From Cercospora beticola (Eukaryota > Ascomycota > Dothideomycetes > Mycosphaerellales > Mycosphaerellaceae): DNA of 64,000 nucleotides. Below are positions 40,209-50,329 of the stretch, in pieces. The notes under the pieces are model-generated. The model was not told where the DNA came from, made no database searches, and saw only the letters and a list, made by a program, of their open reading frames with translations. Each line of letters starts with the position of its first letter. Position 1 is the first letter of the stretch. The stretch lies in the NCBI RefSeq assembly GCF_033473495.1, contig NC_088941.1, positions 2,294,001 to 2,358,000 on the forward strand, read 5' to 3'. Both the position numbers and the translations under genes were made by a program.

Positions 40209-41690
40209 TTACTCAGAATCCTCGCTTGCCTTGCCCTTGTTCTTCAACGCCGCCTCAATGATCTGCATAAACCTCGCCACATCCCCGAAGGTATTGTAAA
40301 GTGGCACAGGTGCCACTCGAATGCAGCCCGGCTTCCTCTTGTCGCAGATCACACCATTTTCCTCAAGAGCTGCGCTGACTTCCTCCATCAGCTCCTCCTT
40401 GAAAAGCACACTCAATTGTGTCCCCCGCTGACGTGGGTCGCTTGGTGTAATAATCTTGAAAGGCGCCTCTCCGCCCTCAGTCACGTTCCTCTTCGAAATG
40501 CCACCCAACAACTCCTCCGCATAAGCCGTCAAAAGCAGCGCTTTCCTCCTCAACTCCTTCATACTCGTCTTCTCATACACGCTCAGCGCAGCGCTCAAAC
40601 AAGTCAAATCCACTACACTCGGGTTCGAAAGCTGGAAACCTCCTGCACCAGGCGTCGGAACAAACTGGTTGTTCATGAGGAAACGACTGCTCTTATCATG
40701 GCCATACCAACCCTTCAACGCCTTATTCTTCTTCGAATCACCATGTTTCTCGTGCACGAACACGCCGGCGATAGCACCAGCTCCGGCATTCATGTACTTG
40801 TACGTACACCAGCAAGCGAAATCGACATCCCAGTCGTGAAGCTGGAGTTCGACATTTCCTGCTGCGTGTGCGAGATCCCAGCCGATTGTGAGGCCATGCT
40901 TGTGTGCGTGCGCTGTAATAGTTGGGATATCGAGAAGTTGGCCAGAGTAGTATTGAATCCCGGGGAGAAGGATCAGGGCCAATTCGTCTTTGTGTTGAGT
41001 AATGAGATTGCAAATCTGTTCCGTCGACATATCATATTCTCCGTTCTTCTCGTTGTCAGGTCGAACGAGCAGCATTTCCTCCTTAGGATCCAAACCATGC
41101 CATTCGATCTGACTTTCGATCGCATACCAATCACTTGGGAAAGGTCGCCATTCGCACATGATTTTCGTCTTTTTCGCGGCCTTATCAGGTTTGTAGAATG
41201 CTGCCATCATCAAGTGGAGATTGACGGTCAATGTGTTCATGGCAACGACTTCTTGTGCATCTTTCGCGCCCACGATTGGGGCCATTTTTCTCGCACAATC
41301 GGCTGCCATATCTTGGTACGCAACAAGAGGTGAATCCTCGAAGTTTGTGAAATGACCTCCTACGGCGATTGAACCCCATGTCTTCAAGTATGCGGACATG
41401 TATTCTGAGACTGCTTTTGGTTGCAGACCGAGGGAGTTTCCGCAGAAGTAGATGGCCTCATCTTCTACGGAGGAAGCTGGTGCTGAAGTCTGGGCATCAT
41501 CATGGAGAGTCTTGCGCTTGAGTTGTGATTTTGTGGGCACGACGAAGTCTTTGCGGAAGGTCTTGGGAATATCGTTGTGGTTGTCGAGGGACTCTGCGAA
41601 CTCGAGAGTTGCTGCGTTTGACGGCCACGATGGTTTCTGGCCTTGTTGGAGGAGGCCGATCGCTGCGGTGGCGTCCATAGTGCTCGTCAT
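40209..41690 (-). CDS. BNA5: Kynureninase
   Basis: PLP enzyme (EC 3.7.1.3) that cleaves 3-hydroxykynurenine or kynurenine to (3-hydroxy)anthranilate and alanine in tryptophan degradation and de novo NAD synthesis; cytosolic. 493 residues, intronless. Seen: YFCGNSLGLQPK (about 81-92), the MNTLTVNLHLMMAAFY region, WRPFPSDWYAIESQIEWHG, GWDLAHAAGN near 270-279, and WCTYKYMNAGAG with the PLP-binding Lys at about 298. C-terminal RQRGTQLSVLF and KPGCIRVAPVPLYNTFGDVARF are family hallmarks. Length fits fungal enzymes. It is divergent from the dioxygenase gene at 42180, which starts the same pathway, suggesting co-regulation from the shared gap. Confidence 0.95.
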   Translation of the reverse strand: MTSTMDATAAIGLLQQGQKPSWPSNAATLEFAESLDNHNDIPKTFRKDFVVPTKSQLKRKTLHDDAQTSAPASSVEDEAIYFCGNSLGLQPKAVSEYMSAYLKTWGSIAVGGHFTNFEDSPLVAYQDMAADCARKMAPIVGAKDAQEVVAMNTLTVNLHLMMAAFYKPDKAAKKTKIMCEWRPFPSDWYAIESQIEWHGLDPKEEMLLVRPDNEKNGEYDMSTEQICNLITQHKDELALILLPGIQYYSGQLLDIPTITAHAHKHGLTIGWDLAHAAGNVELQLHDWDVDFACWCTYKYMNAGAGAIAGVFVHEKHGDSKKNKALKGWYGHDKSSRFLMNNQFVPTPGAGGFQLSNPSVVDLTCLSAALSVYEKTSMKELRRKALLLTAYAEELLGGISKRNVTEGGEAPFKIITPSDPRQRGTQLSVLFKEELMEEVSAALEENGVICDKRKPGCIRVAPVPLYNTFGDVARFMQIIEAALKNKGKASEDSE

Positions 41691-42179
41691 CTGCTATAAG
41701 GTCTTGGCGTCGGAAGTGAGAAGTGATCTTTCTGTACGCTTATGGGATGTGGCTGTTTCAGATCGTTGTCAAGATGAGAAGTGAGATGAAGACAATAGCA
41801 TGAAGAGACTTTACATCACTAAATAGCCATGCTTCTACCACGTTTTCTCATGCAGGAAGGTGGCATCCGATGACAGCTACGTCGCCCACCCGCCAAGCCG
41901 TCCGACAATGGAAGGTGACAAGCCCTTCTGCTCGCCTGCTTCCGATGTTCCGACGATGCTTCCGTTCCGCCACTCCAACCACATTTTGTCATCCCGGTGG
42001 CATTGGCAACAGTCAAGACGTGATCAGTTGCCGCAAACAAGTGGATACTCGCCGCATTCACCAGAATATAACCCTCAGAAAAGCCGCACAGTAGCCAAAA
42101 TGGCTTCTTTGTTACTGAATAGACTTTCTGCTTTTGCATCCGTTGTTCAGCATTCGACAGATTTGGAGCGTCGGCCAGC
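41691..42179. promoter_or_regulatory. Shared divergent promoter of kynureninase and IDO genes
   Basis: 489 bp between two divergent starts in one pathway. Small frames in it have no family match. No known fungal regulatory site was recognised with confidence. Confidence 0.45.
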
Positions 42180-43531
42180 ATGAGTCCTTCAAAGATACCA
42201 GTTCTACCATCTCCAGAAGCGCTTGCATCTTACAACATCTCATCGAATGGTTTCTTGCCCGAGGAGACACCACTAGGTCGCCTTCCGCATGATTACTATC
42301 AGCCATGGGAGAGTTTAATCGCACAAGTCACGGAGCTCATCGAGCGGCAACAAATCCGAGCGGCGATTGATGCTCTACCGGTGCTCGATTCATCACACCT
42401 CTACACCGAAGCCGAATGGCAAAGAGCATACTCGCTCCTGGCGGTATTGGCGCAAGGTCACATCTGGGCAGGACCCGAACCTTCTGAGGTATGTCTAGAG
42501 GACAGCACCATCGGCGATGCCTGATCGTGTCGTCAGCATACTGACGGGAAACCTTCCAGCGCCTACCACCGCAAATCACAATTCCCTTCTTGCAGACCTC
42601 AGAACATCTCGAAGTCCACCCAATCGCCACATATGCCGCGTTGAATCTCTGGAACTGGCGGCCGCTCAATGCCTGCAGCGGAAGGACCATTGATCTGACA
42701 GAGCCAGACAACTTGATTGCTCTCCATACCGCAACAGGCACCGACGATGAGTCCTGGTTTCTCGTCATTTCCAATGCCATGGAAGCTCGCGCAGGACCTC
42801 TCATCCGAGCAATGTTGTCCGCGATCGAGGCTGTCGACCGCAATGACAACGCCACCATTATCGAGAGCCTGCAATACTTCAAGCAAAGTATGATCGACAT
42901 CGGAAGACTTCTCGAGCGCATGGACGATCGATGCCGCCCACAAGTCTTCTATCACCACATTCGACCTTTCCTAGCTGGAAGTATGAACATGGAGACAGCT
43001 GGCCTGCCAAAGGGAGTCTTCTATGATGAGGGAGATGGCAAGGGATCTTGGAGAAAGTACAGAGGTGGAAGCAATGGCCAGAGCTCGTTGTTGCAGTTCT
43101 TCGATGCAGTGCTCTCTGTCAACCACGATCGAAGCGGTGGCTTTCACGAAGAGATGCGACGATACATGCCTGGTCCACATGCTCGGTTCCTGGATGACGT
43201 CGAGAAGATAGCGAACATTCGTCACTACGTCGATAATCTGGACGCATCTCGCGGCCACAGCGACGTGGTGCGGGCTTTCAATGAGGCAGTTGCGAGTCTG
43301 AGCGAGTTCCGGAACCTGCATATCAACCTGGTGACCAGGTACATCATCATCCCTAGTCGACAACCTAAGCCAGAGAGCTTGATCATTCGGAGGGATATTG
43401 CTTCGACTTCGACAAAGCTGGCTTCTGTTGATTCCACTACCAAAGACCTGGTCGGCACTGGAGGTACCAAGCTAATTCCATTCCTGCGAACGTCAAGAGA
43501 CGAGACCAGCGAGACTGTAGTCGCGAGATGA
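42180..43531 (+). CDS. Indoleamine 2,3-dioxygenase
   Basis: Heme enzyme that opens the tryptophan indole ring to N-formylkynurenine, the first step of the kynurenine pathway (yeast BNA2). Two exons, 42180-42488 and 42560-43531 (71-nt intron, GTATGT...CAG), giving 426 residues. Seen: YYQPWESL, RAYSLLAVLAQGHIW, RLPPQITIPFLQTSEHLEVHP across the splice, VFYHHIRPFLAG, SSLLQFFDAVLSV, MRRYMPGPHARFL, proximal heme His at about 357 in FRNLHINLVTRYI, and the C-terminal GTGGTKLIPFLRTSRDET that is diagnostic of the IDO family. Fungi often carry several IDO paralogues; linkage to kynureninase favours a catabolic or NAD role. Confidence 0.94.
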
Positions 43532-43700
43532 AAATCCTGTTACTCTCCTCATGCTCAATACTCAGTGCTGTCATGCCTCGGCATGAGTACGCCGAGCAAT
43601 CTAGCTCTGATCAGGAGCCAAGATCTCGCCCGATCAGAACAAGGACCGCTGCATTCCAGCGCATACGCAGCAGAGATCAGGGGAGCTCACGCTTCGTTCC

Positions 43701-46321
43701 TCACATGAAGCTCCCATTCATCTGATCATACATCGGAAAGAGCGGTATATCAGCCAGATTGCCGCCATCCAGGGTGTGTCGTCCCGGTTGCAGAAAGTCT
43801 TGAAGACCTTGGTCGTTCTCGTTGCTCATCCAAGGCATGGCAAAGAAGTCGGCATCGTAGATATTCCAGTCTGCTGGCACCGCAGTTCCAGCCTCGGTCG
43901 CCGAAGGAGCAGGCTGATCCGACATTATGATAGAGCCAGAAGACTGAGGTAGGGATTGCTCAACAGTTGCTGCAGAAACGGAGGCAGCAGTATTTGAATT
44001 TTCATGATCGTGCCGTACCTCTGACTCTCGAATATCCGTGTTCTCTGTCGATGGCAGTAGTCCGAACAACTGTGATGAAGCTTGTTTTCTCTGACTTCGG
44101 AGATGGAGTTCGCGTTTCTTAATGTGGGCAGTGGTGGTCTTCAATAAAGCTTGTGAGATCAGGGAGTACTGCCTCGCATGTGGGTCGACGCTTGCGAAGT
44201 AGTCGAGGCAGGCGATTGATGCTTTGCAATGGTCCTCGAATATCAGGCCAGACCGGCCCAAGATCCCCACTGCAAGCACGAGTGAGGTAGTGAACAGCCA
44301 CGATCTGAGTCACGTTAGCATGAGTATACTTCCAACAAAAATGGTAATCCACTCACACTACTAATGGCATCCTTCGTGGCATAGAGTCGGTACTGAGGAC
44401 GGTTTGCAAAGTCTCCACGAAGGAAGTAGCTGCGTCCAAAGCGGCATCCGCATACTTCTGCTTCTCTTGGTGCTCTTTGTGTGTCCCAGGTGCTTTTAGT
44501 GATGCGCCCATGTATTCGTACAGCTCGTAGATCAGAAAAGGTCTCGTCAGTAACATTATGCCATAGTAGTACGAGCACAACGTCGAGCATGCGCCGACCA
44601 CTGCTTCTCGAGATGCATGCTTGGTGATCTTATCCGAGAGAGGCCGCAGCCAGGTTGATGCCCATGACTTGAGCTGATGCGACACATAGCCTGCGATACG
44701 CAATGAGATCCGTTTGCGAGAGTAGACTTCGACGACAACACGCTCGATAATCATGAATATCTGCACACTGGCATCGATGACATGCGACGATTCTCCGAAA
44801 GGTACCTCGGCAACGCCGTGCTTGCCATATTTGACAGTGCAGTCAACATCCGAAGTAGAAGGCGGACGGCCAAGTAGATTGCTGATAAGCATGTCTACTA
44901 CCCTCAGACTCTTCCAGATCCGATCGCGCGTTGCACGAACAGCTTCGCCGAAAGAGGCGTTGACTTCTGTGCGATGTAGACCAATGGCATAGGCAGTTCT
45001 CGCTGCGAGCGAGAAGTACAGGTAGGCGCCATTGGGCTGGAATGCACGTAGCATGTAGACGGCGATCAAAGTGAATCCTTGTACTGTTGAAACATTCATG
45101 CTTGACGTAAGATGTCGCAGTAACATCTCCTTTGCGTGCTTGAACCAGGCTTCGGCTTTGCTGTCGTTGCTCTCCTGCGCCCCGATGGCAAGTACGAGGT
45201 AGTAAACAGCCGAAGTGGCATCTTCTTGGTGGGAAGTGAAGCCACCTGTGTGAACCCCAAAGTCAGCGCATGGACATCATTCGCCCGTCACCACACAACG
45301 GCATTGTCAACATGGAAGCGTCTACTCCTACTCACCGACCCAAGTCTTAATGTCCCGGAACAGTTGTTCATGGTCAAAGAGATCAGCGAGCCCACTGACG
45401 GCGATGGCATACTGCTTCGTGAGTTCGTCCACCTCCCGTAAACTGATCGCGATACTGCTTTGCTGATCCGAAGACCTCGGACGAGCGACCTCAATGATGG
45501 AATCGCGGGATGCAGCGACTGGAAGCTCTTCTGCATCAACTTCCGACGCGATCAGGTGCCTCACTGTTTGCAAGAACGAAAGCGGAGCACAATCGCCTAT
45601 GAAGATCACTTTCCCCTGCGCATCTCGAAGTATACGACCTTCAAGAGGTACTACGGTGTCGTCGTGATGATCGTCACGGCTCACTGTGGGTGAAAGCGAT
45701 GCACCAAAGTCGGCTATGCCGTCGTGCGTTTGTGGCCCACGTGCTCTGTTTCAAGGTCAGCACGCCAAACATTGAACAACTTGAACGGCAACGAGCGGCG
45801 CGATGTGCTAGGCATTCCGAGGACGCTGAGAGCTGGGCAATGTCTGCCTGGCACATGACCGCGCTATCCGAGAATACCCTGGGAAGGACACCTTCGATCA
45901 TGGGCGAAGCGAGCTGCATACATGATGCGTGCCACAATCCCGCTGAGTCGATACGAAATGACAACACTCACGGATACTGAGCCTCCCTTGGTCCACCGCC
46001 ATCACTGTACGTCCTTCTAGGGCGAGTAGTCCTCGGTCGTTCGGCCTGGCTATCTGTAGCATTCTTCTGAGCCGGTGTGTTACCAGCAGACTTTGTCGAC
46101 GTCGGATAGGATCTCTGCTTCGGAGGCGAGAAAACACACGTATCTGCTCGATTCTTCCGCTTGCAATACGAGCAGGGCAATTCGCCATTGCACTTCACCT
46201 TGCGGGCTTTGCACAGGTCACAAGCTGCAATGACGCGTTCGACCCGACGTCGCTTCTCTGGTGGTGCCTGCGGATGAGAGCCGTTGGAGCCATTGGCAGC
46301 AGGATCCGTTTCTTCGGTCAT
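43701..46321 (-). CDS. Zn(II)2Cys6 fungal transcription factor
   Basis: Four-exon model on the minus strand: 46321-45972, 45745-45336, 45245-44357, 44304-43701 (introns 226, 90 and 52 nt), giving 750 residues. A binuclear zinc cluster with Cys at 34, 37, 44, 50, 53 and 62 (CDLCKARKVKC...CSYCKRKNRADTC) follows a basic patch. The middle homology region has DAQGKVIFIGDCAPLSFLQTVRHLI, SHQEDATSAVYYLVLAIGAQE, VQGFTLIAVYMLRAFQPNGAYLY, ARTAYAIGLHR and RIWKSLRVVDMLISNLLGRPPS, the core of the fungal-specific transcription factor domain. The C-terminus is rich in Ser, Asp and Pro, likely activating. Its place beside kynurenine genes suggests, but does not prove, a pathway regulator. Phase matches at all three junctions support the model. 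Confidence 0.9.
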
Positions 46322-46786
46322 AATCGAATATGAGGGAAAGTCGTCGGAATGGCGTTCTTGCTGTCCCTTCCGGTGGCGACGCTCTTGAAGCTTGTGGTCA
46401 TCGGAACATGTGACGTCTTGAATTGTCGACACGAGTTTCACGCCGCCAACACCAGTAGCTGTCATAGAATGGCCGGTGGTGATGAAAGCGACGGAAGCAG
46501 GATGAAGTCGTCGGAAGATAAAAGTCGCCGATAAAGACGGGTTGACGGAAGCGGGCCGCCCTCGGAAGACCTCGGACCAGGGCTTGGCAACTGACTTCGA
46601 ACGCTCTCGCTCCGCCTTCCTCCATGCCTCCCAAACCCGATGGAGCATATGGATTATGCACAATTGCAAAAGACGAACTTCTTCGACGGCTATGATTGTA
46701 GCGAGCTAATCATGTTTCTCTTCTGGCAAAGTCAGCCAGCACTCGATTTGCCTTGCCCATTGCAGTATCGGCTGGGCGGCTTTCTC

Positions 46787-48136
46787 CTAGAACAAAAGAG
46801 CACAGGCTACAGCAATTATGACAGTGATGACCACTGCGACACCATTTGCGAGCATCCATGAGACAGAAGCTGGGTGTGCCTCGGCAGGCGGTTGCGCGTG
46901 TAGTATCACAGACGCCCATTCGACCAGTCTTGCCCTCAGAGTGCGAATAACAACTGAATGCACCAAAAACAAAGAGAACGAAATCCTGCCAAGAAATTGC
47001 AGCGGTCGGGTGCATAAACATGCTCGACATTTTGGCAGGCCCAGGAGTGCCGGAAAGACGAGGAACGCGCCGAGAAAATATGTCTGCCAGGTATATTCTG
47101 CCGCGTTGTCCCAATACGGCAGCCAGAAGGACTTGAAAAAGAAGTAATTATCGTGTAGCACTTCTGTGGGATCTGTGTGCTGGTGTGGTGGCAGAGAGAT
47201 GAGGTACAGGCCCGCCACCAATGCGATTACGGACGATGCTCGTAACCAGGTACGAGATGCGGTCGTGGATTTTTCGTCCAGAGACACAACCCTTTGGATC
47301 TCACAAACAAGAAGCCCGAACATGTAGCCTTGAACCTCAAGTGCAGCGAACCAGAAGTGGTGCAATACAAGGGCCGCCAGGACGACGATTCGCCATTTTC
47401 TCCTCGTGTTTGCCAGTCCGAGTAATGCAAGATAGCTCTGCATCGATCCTCGTGCATCCAGGGGCACGGTCCACAGAGTGTTATGTAGGCCATGGGTGAA
47501 TTTCATGTTCACTACGTCTAGAGCGTCGACGAGGTATGTGATAGTGCAGGACAAATGCGACCAAGGCGATACCCACGGTCTAGCGTCTGGACAGAGATCG
47601 CGTCGATCGCTCGGCTCCTCAGCGTAAAAGTCAAAAAACCACAGTATTTGACACAGTATCGCAATTGCTGCGAGTGGAAGGTACAGACGAAGCCATCTCC
47701 GGACGACGGCCGAACTCAGCTTTCGGTAGTAAGTTATGGAAGCTCTCGCAGACTTCGAGCCGCACTGCGTCGTGGGTTCTAGAGATATTCCAATGCAATA
47801 TCCAGAGATGATGAAGAAGAGCCTGACCATTCCAGGTCCATGGGCTAGGACTCGAACCGGCATAACGCGAAAGAAGTTTGACATTTGCAGTTGCGAATTG
47901 TCAGCCCATGGAGACCTGTAGAATGACCAGCACACATCCGACAGCGTGTGGGAAAGCGTCACCTGTAGAGAAGCCAGCCCTCGGACTCCGTCGATCCACT
48001 CTTCGCGTTTGACCTTCTTCGATGCCGGAGATTCTGGAGACTCCATGAATGGGAGGCCCAAATCCGCTTTTTCTTCACTCATGCTCATAATGCTGGAAGC
48101 TTTTCTCAAGCAACTCAGATTTGGTGTTCCTTCCAA
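46787..48136 (-). CDS. Acyltransferase 3 family membrane protein (C-terminus probably cut short)
   Basis: Multi-pass membrane O-acyltransferase of the acyltransferase_3 family, moving acetyl or other acyl groups to sugars or small molecules. 449 residues. Seen: EWIDGVRGLASLQVTLSHT (about 46-64), MVRLFFIISGYCIG, RWLRLYLPLAAIAILCQILWF, HNTLWTVPLDARGSMQSYLALLG, repeated hydrophobic helices, and the last one VAVVITVIIAVACALLF. The stop TAG at 46789-46787 is followed in the same frame by 26 more codons (EKAAQPILQWARQIECW...) that resemble the usual family tail after a Trp-rich turn. So a Trp codon may have become TAG, or a small intron ends there. Located tail-to-head with the UDP-sugar and GT2 genes. 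Confidence 0.85.
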   Translation of the reverse strand: MEGTPNLSCLRKASSIMSMSEEKADLGLPFMESPESPASKKVKREEWIDGVRGLASLQVTLSHTLSDVCWSFYRSPWADNSQLQMSNFFRVMPVRVLAHGPGMVRLFFIISGYCIGISLEPTTQCGSKSARASITYYRKLSSAVVRRWLRLYLPLAAIAILCQILWFFDFYAEEPSDRRDLCPDARPWVSPWSHLSCTITYLVDALDVVNMKFTHGLHNTLWTVPLDARGSMQSYLALLGLANTRRKWRIVVLAALVLHHFWFAALEVQGYMFGLLVCEIQRVVSLDEKSTTASRTWLRASSVIALVAGLYLISLPPHQHTDPTEVLHDNYFFFKSFWLPYWDNAAEYTWQTYFLGAFLVFPALLGLPKCRACLCTRPLQFLGRISFSLFLVHSVVIRTLRARLVEWASVILHAQPPAEAHPASVSWMLANGVAVVITVIIAVACALLF

Positions 48137-48677
48137 AGTCAGGTGTCCGAAGCGTGAATACGCTCATTTTCGCCAGACACAAGGTAGGACCGTGTAGATT
48201 CAGATTCGATTATGTCCAATCGGAACACGCGTTTCTCGCTACAAGACATCAACGAGAACACCTTGACGATATCCGGCACTGAGATAATTGCAGTGACCAT
48301 AGGTCAAACCCTACCGTTGGAGCTCTGTCCATGCCGAAAGAGGACAATGCAGAGAACTTGGCATTGCTGATCGACGTCGCATAGGATGTGCATTAGACAC
48401 ACGGGGAGCTTTGCTAACGTCCGGTCAGGCATCATGTGGTCGGAATCAGCGCGCGCTAGCCCGGATGCAAGCTAATCAATCGCACAACACCACTGAGAGT
48501 AACAGTAGCTATGCAATGTGACGTCGCAAAGCTTTCACAAAGACAACCGCTGACGAATGCTGAAGACATATTAGATTGACAAAGATGCACGAGACAGCGA
48601 AGCTGAAGGTATTTATGTAAAACGCAGCCTCAGCGGCCACGAAACAACCACAGGAGTATAGCGAGAATTGTTGCATC
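48137..48677. other. Intergenic region, acyltransferase / decarboxylase promoters
   Basis: 541 bp between divergent starts (48136 minus, 48678 plus). No coding signal. It may co-regulate the two genes. Confidence 0.45.
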
Positions 48678-49925
48678 ATGGGCCCAGACATCGACGGGGA
48701 CAAGATGAACGGGAATCACAAAGATCGTATTCTGGTGACTGGTGTATGTCTCCTTCTCAAACTCTGATGTTGTGGCATAAGCTCACACGACCACTCTTCG
48801 ATTAGGGCGCAGGTTTCATCGGGTCATGTCTTGTTGCAAAACTACTTCGTGAAGGCCACGAAGTGGTTGCGCTGGACAACTTTTCGACGAGCCCATTGAA
48901 CACCTTGCGAAATGTGATTTCCAATTCGAATTTCACACTCGTACAGTGGAGTCTCACCCCCAGCTCTCACGCATTTTGTATCTTTGCTGACACTCTCACA
49001 TTTAGAGCCAATATAGCAGACCCAATACCTGGGGACATTGAGCCATGTAGCCGCATATACCATCTTGCATGCCCTGCGAGCCCAAAGTACTTCTCGACAG
49101 ATCCGTTGACGATCCTGGATACATGCTATTTTGGCACACGGAATGTTCTTGAGAAGGCCCGGCAATGGAACGCGAGACTTCTCCTGGCCAGCACATCTGA
49201 AGTGTATGCTCATTCCTCTCTTCACAACTCGCATGTTTCTCACGCTGACATCACATTTTCCAGTTATGGACAGCCCGAGCGGAATATTCAGGCCGAGACC
49301 TACTTCGGCAACGTCAATTGCTTCGGTCCGCGCTCATGTTACGACGAGGGTAAACGCGTCGCCGAGGCACTTGCGTTCGCATATCGTGTTCAGCATCCAG
49401 ACTCGCCGGAAATCCGAATCGCTCGGATCTTCAACGCTTATGTGAGGACGAATGCACCGGTTTGAGACAATGAACGGATCATACTAACATGTACATCAGG
49501 GTCCCGGCATGCATGCTTCAGACGGCCGAGTTGTCACCAACTTCATCGGAGCAGCATTGCGAGGCGAGGATCTTGTGATCACAGGCGATGGAAAATCCAC
49601 GCGCTGCTTCCAGTACGTGGACGACTGTGTTGCCGGTCTGACTAGTCTGATGGAGAGCTCTTGGCAACATGGTCCTGTGAATATTGGATGCGAAAAGGAG
49701 ACCACTATTCAGGAGCTTGCGGACCTGGTTGTCAAGACTGTGTCAGAAATCACAGGTGGTCCTCAGGTTGGCGTTGTCTATGGCGATCCATTACCTGATG
49801 ATCCTCTGCAGAGAAGACCTGATTGCACGTTGGCGAAGAAAGTGTTAGGTTGGAATGTTAAGACGGATCTGGTTGACGGACTACGACGGACGATCGACTG
49901 GCATATTGCTGTATCCCAAAATTAG
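48678..49925 (+). CDS. UDP-glucuronate decarboxylase-like NAD-dependent sugar epimerase/dehydratase
   Basis: Extended short-chain dehydrogenase. Five exons: 48678-48743, 48806-48945, 49006-49203, 49264-49441, 49500-49925 (introns 58-62 nt), giving 335 residues. NAD-binding TGGAGFIG at about 21-28, YHLACPASP, TSEVYG at about 132-137 (formed across a splice), ETYFGNVNCFGPRSCYDEGKR with catalytic Tyr161 and Lys165, IFNAYGPGMHASDGRVVTNFI and CFQYVDDCVAGL. The PRSCYDEGKR motif is characteristic of UDP-xylose synthase (UXS), which makes UDP-xylose from UDP-glucuronate, although related dehydratases share it. Introns 2 and 3 are multiples of three, so unspliced reading hides them. Next to a GT2 synthase. 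Confidence 0.9.
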
Positions 49926-50329
49926 TTCAGATCTGTGGACGCCACCAGTGCTACAAAGTCCTACGCGAGCTAGAACATGGCCAACGCTTTACGGCTTCCA
50001 AATCGAAGCCTTGTTCTTATCTATGATGCTCTAGAAAGAGACCTTGCACTTGCTCAGAGCGCAATGGGTCAACGCTACCTCCTAAGTGCGGTGAAGTGCG
50101 GACGAGTCGGGGGAAGCAGTCGAAGTGCCACGCGATATGCATTCATGCATACACGCAGCCGAAAGGATTAAGCCACCTGCACGCCACCACTGGTGAACCA
50201 GGCTTCAGACATTCTGCGTCGCGAAGCAGATACAGCATCTCGTCATCGTGTTCATCACGATACCCTCCTTGAGTATTGATAAGCTTTCGAGCGTACAGAG
50301 TTTGCTCTCGTTGCACAATTGCAAATTCA
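49926..50329. other. Intergenic region UXS-like / GT2
   Basis: 404 bp between two same-strand genes. No coding signal recognised. Confidence 0.5.

Noticed and set aside
40161..41333. 390-codon plus-strand frame
   Set aside because: Antisense of the well-supported kynureninase.
41819..42181. 120-codon minus-strand frame in the IDO/kynureninase promoter
   Set aside because: No domain, and it overlaps the IDO start region; more likely chance.
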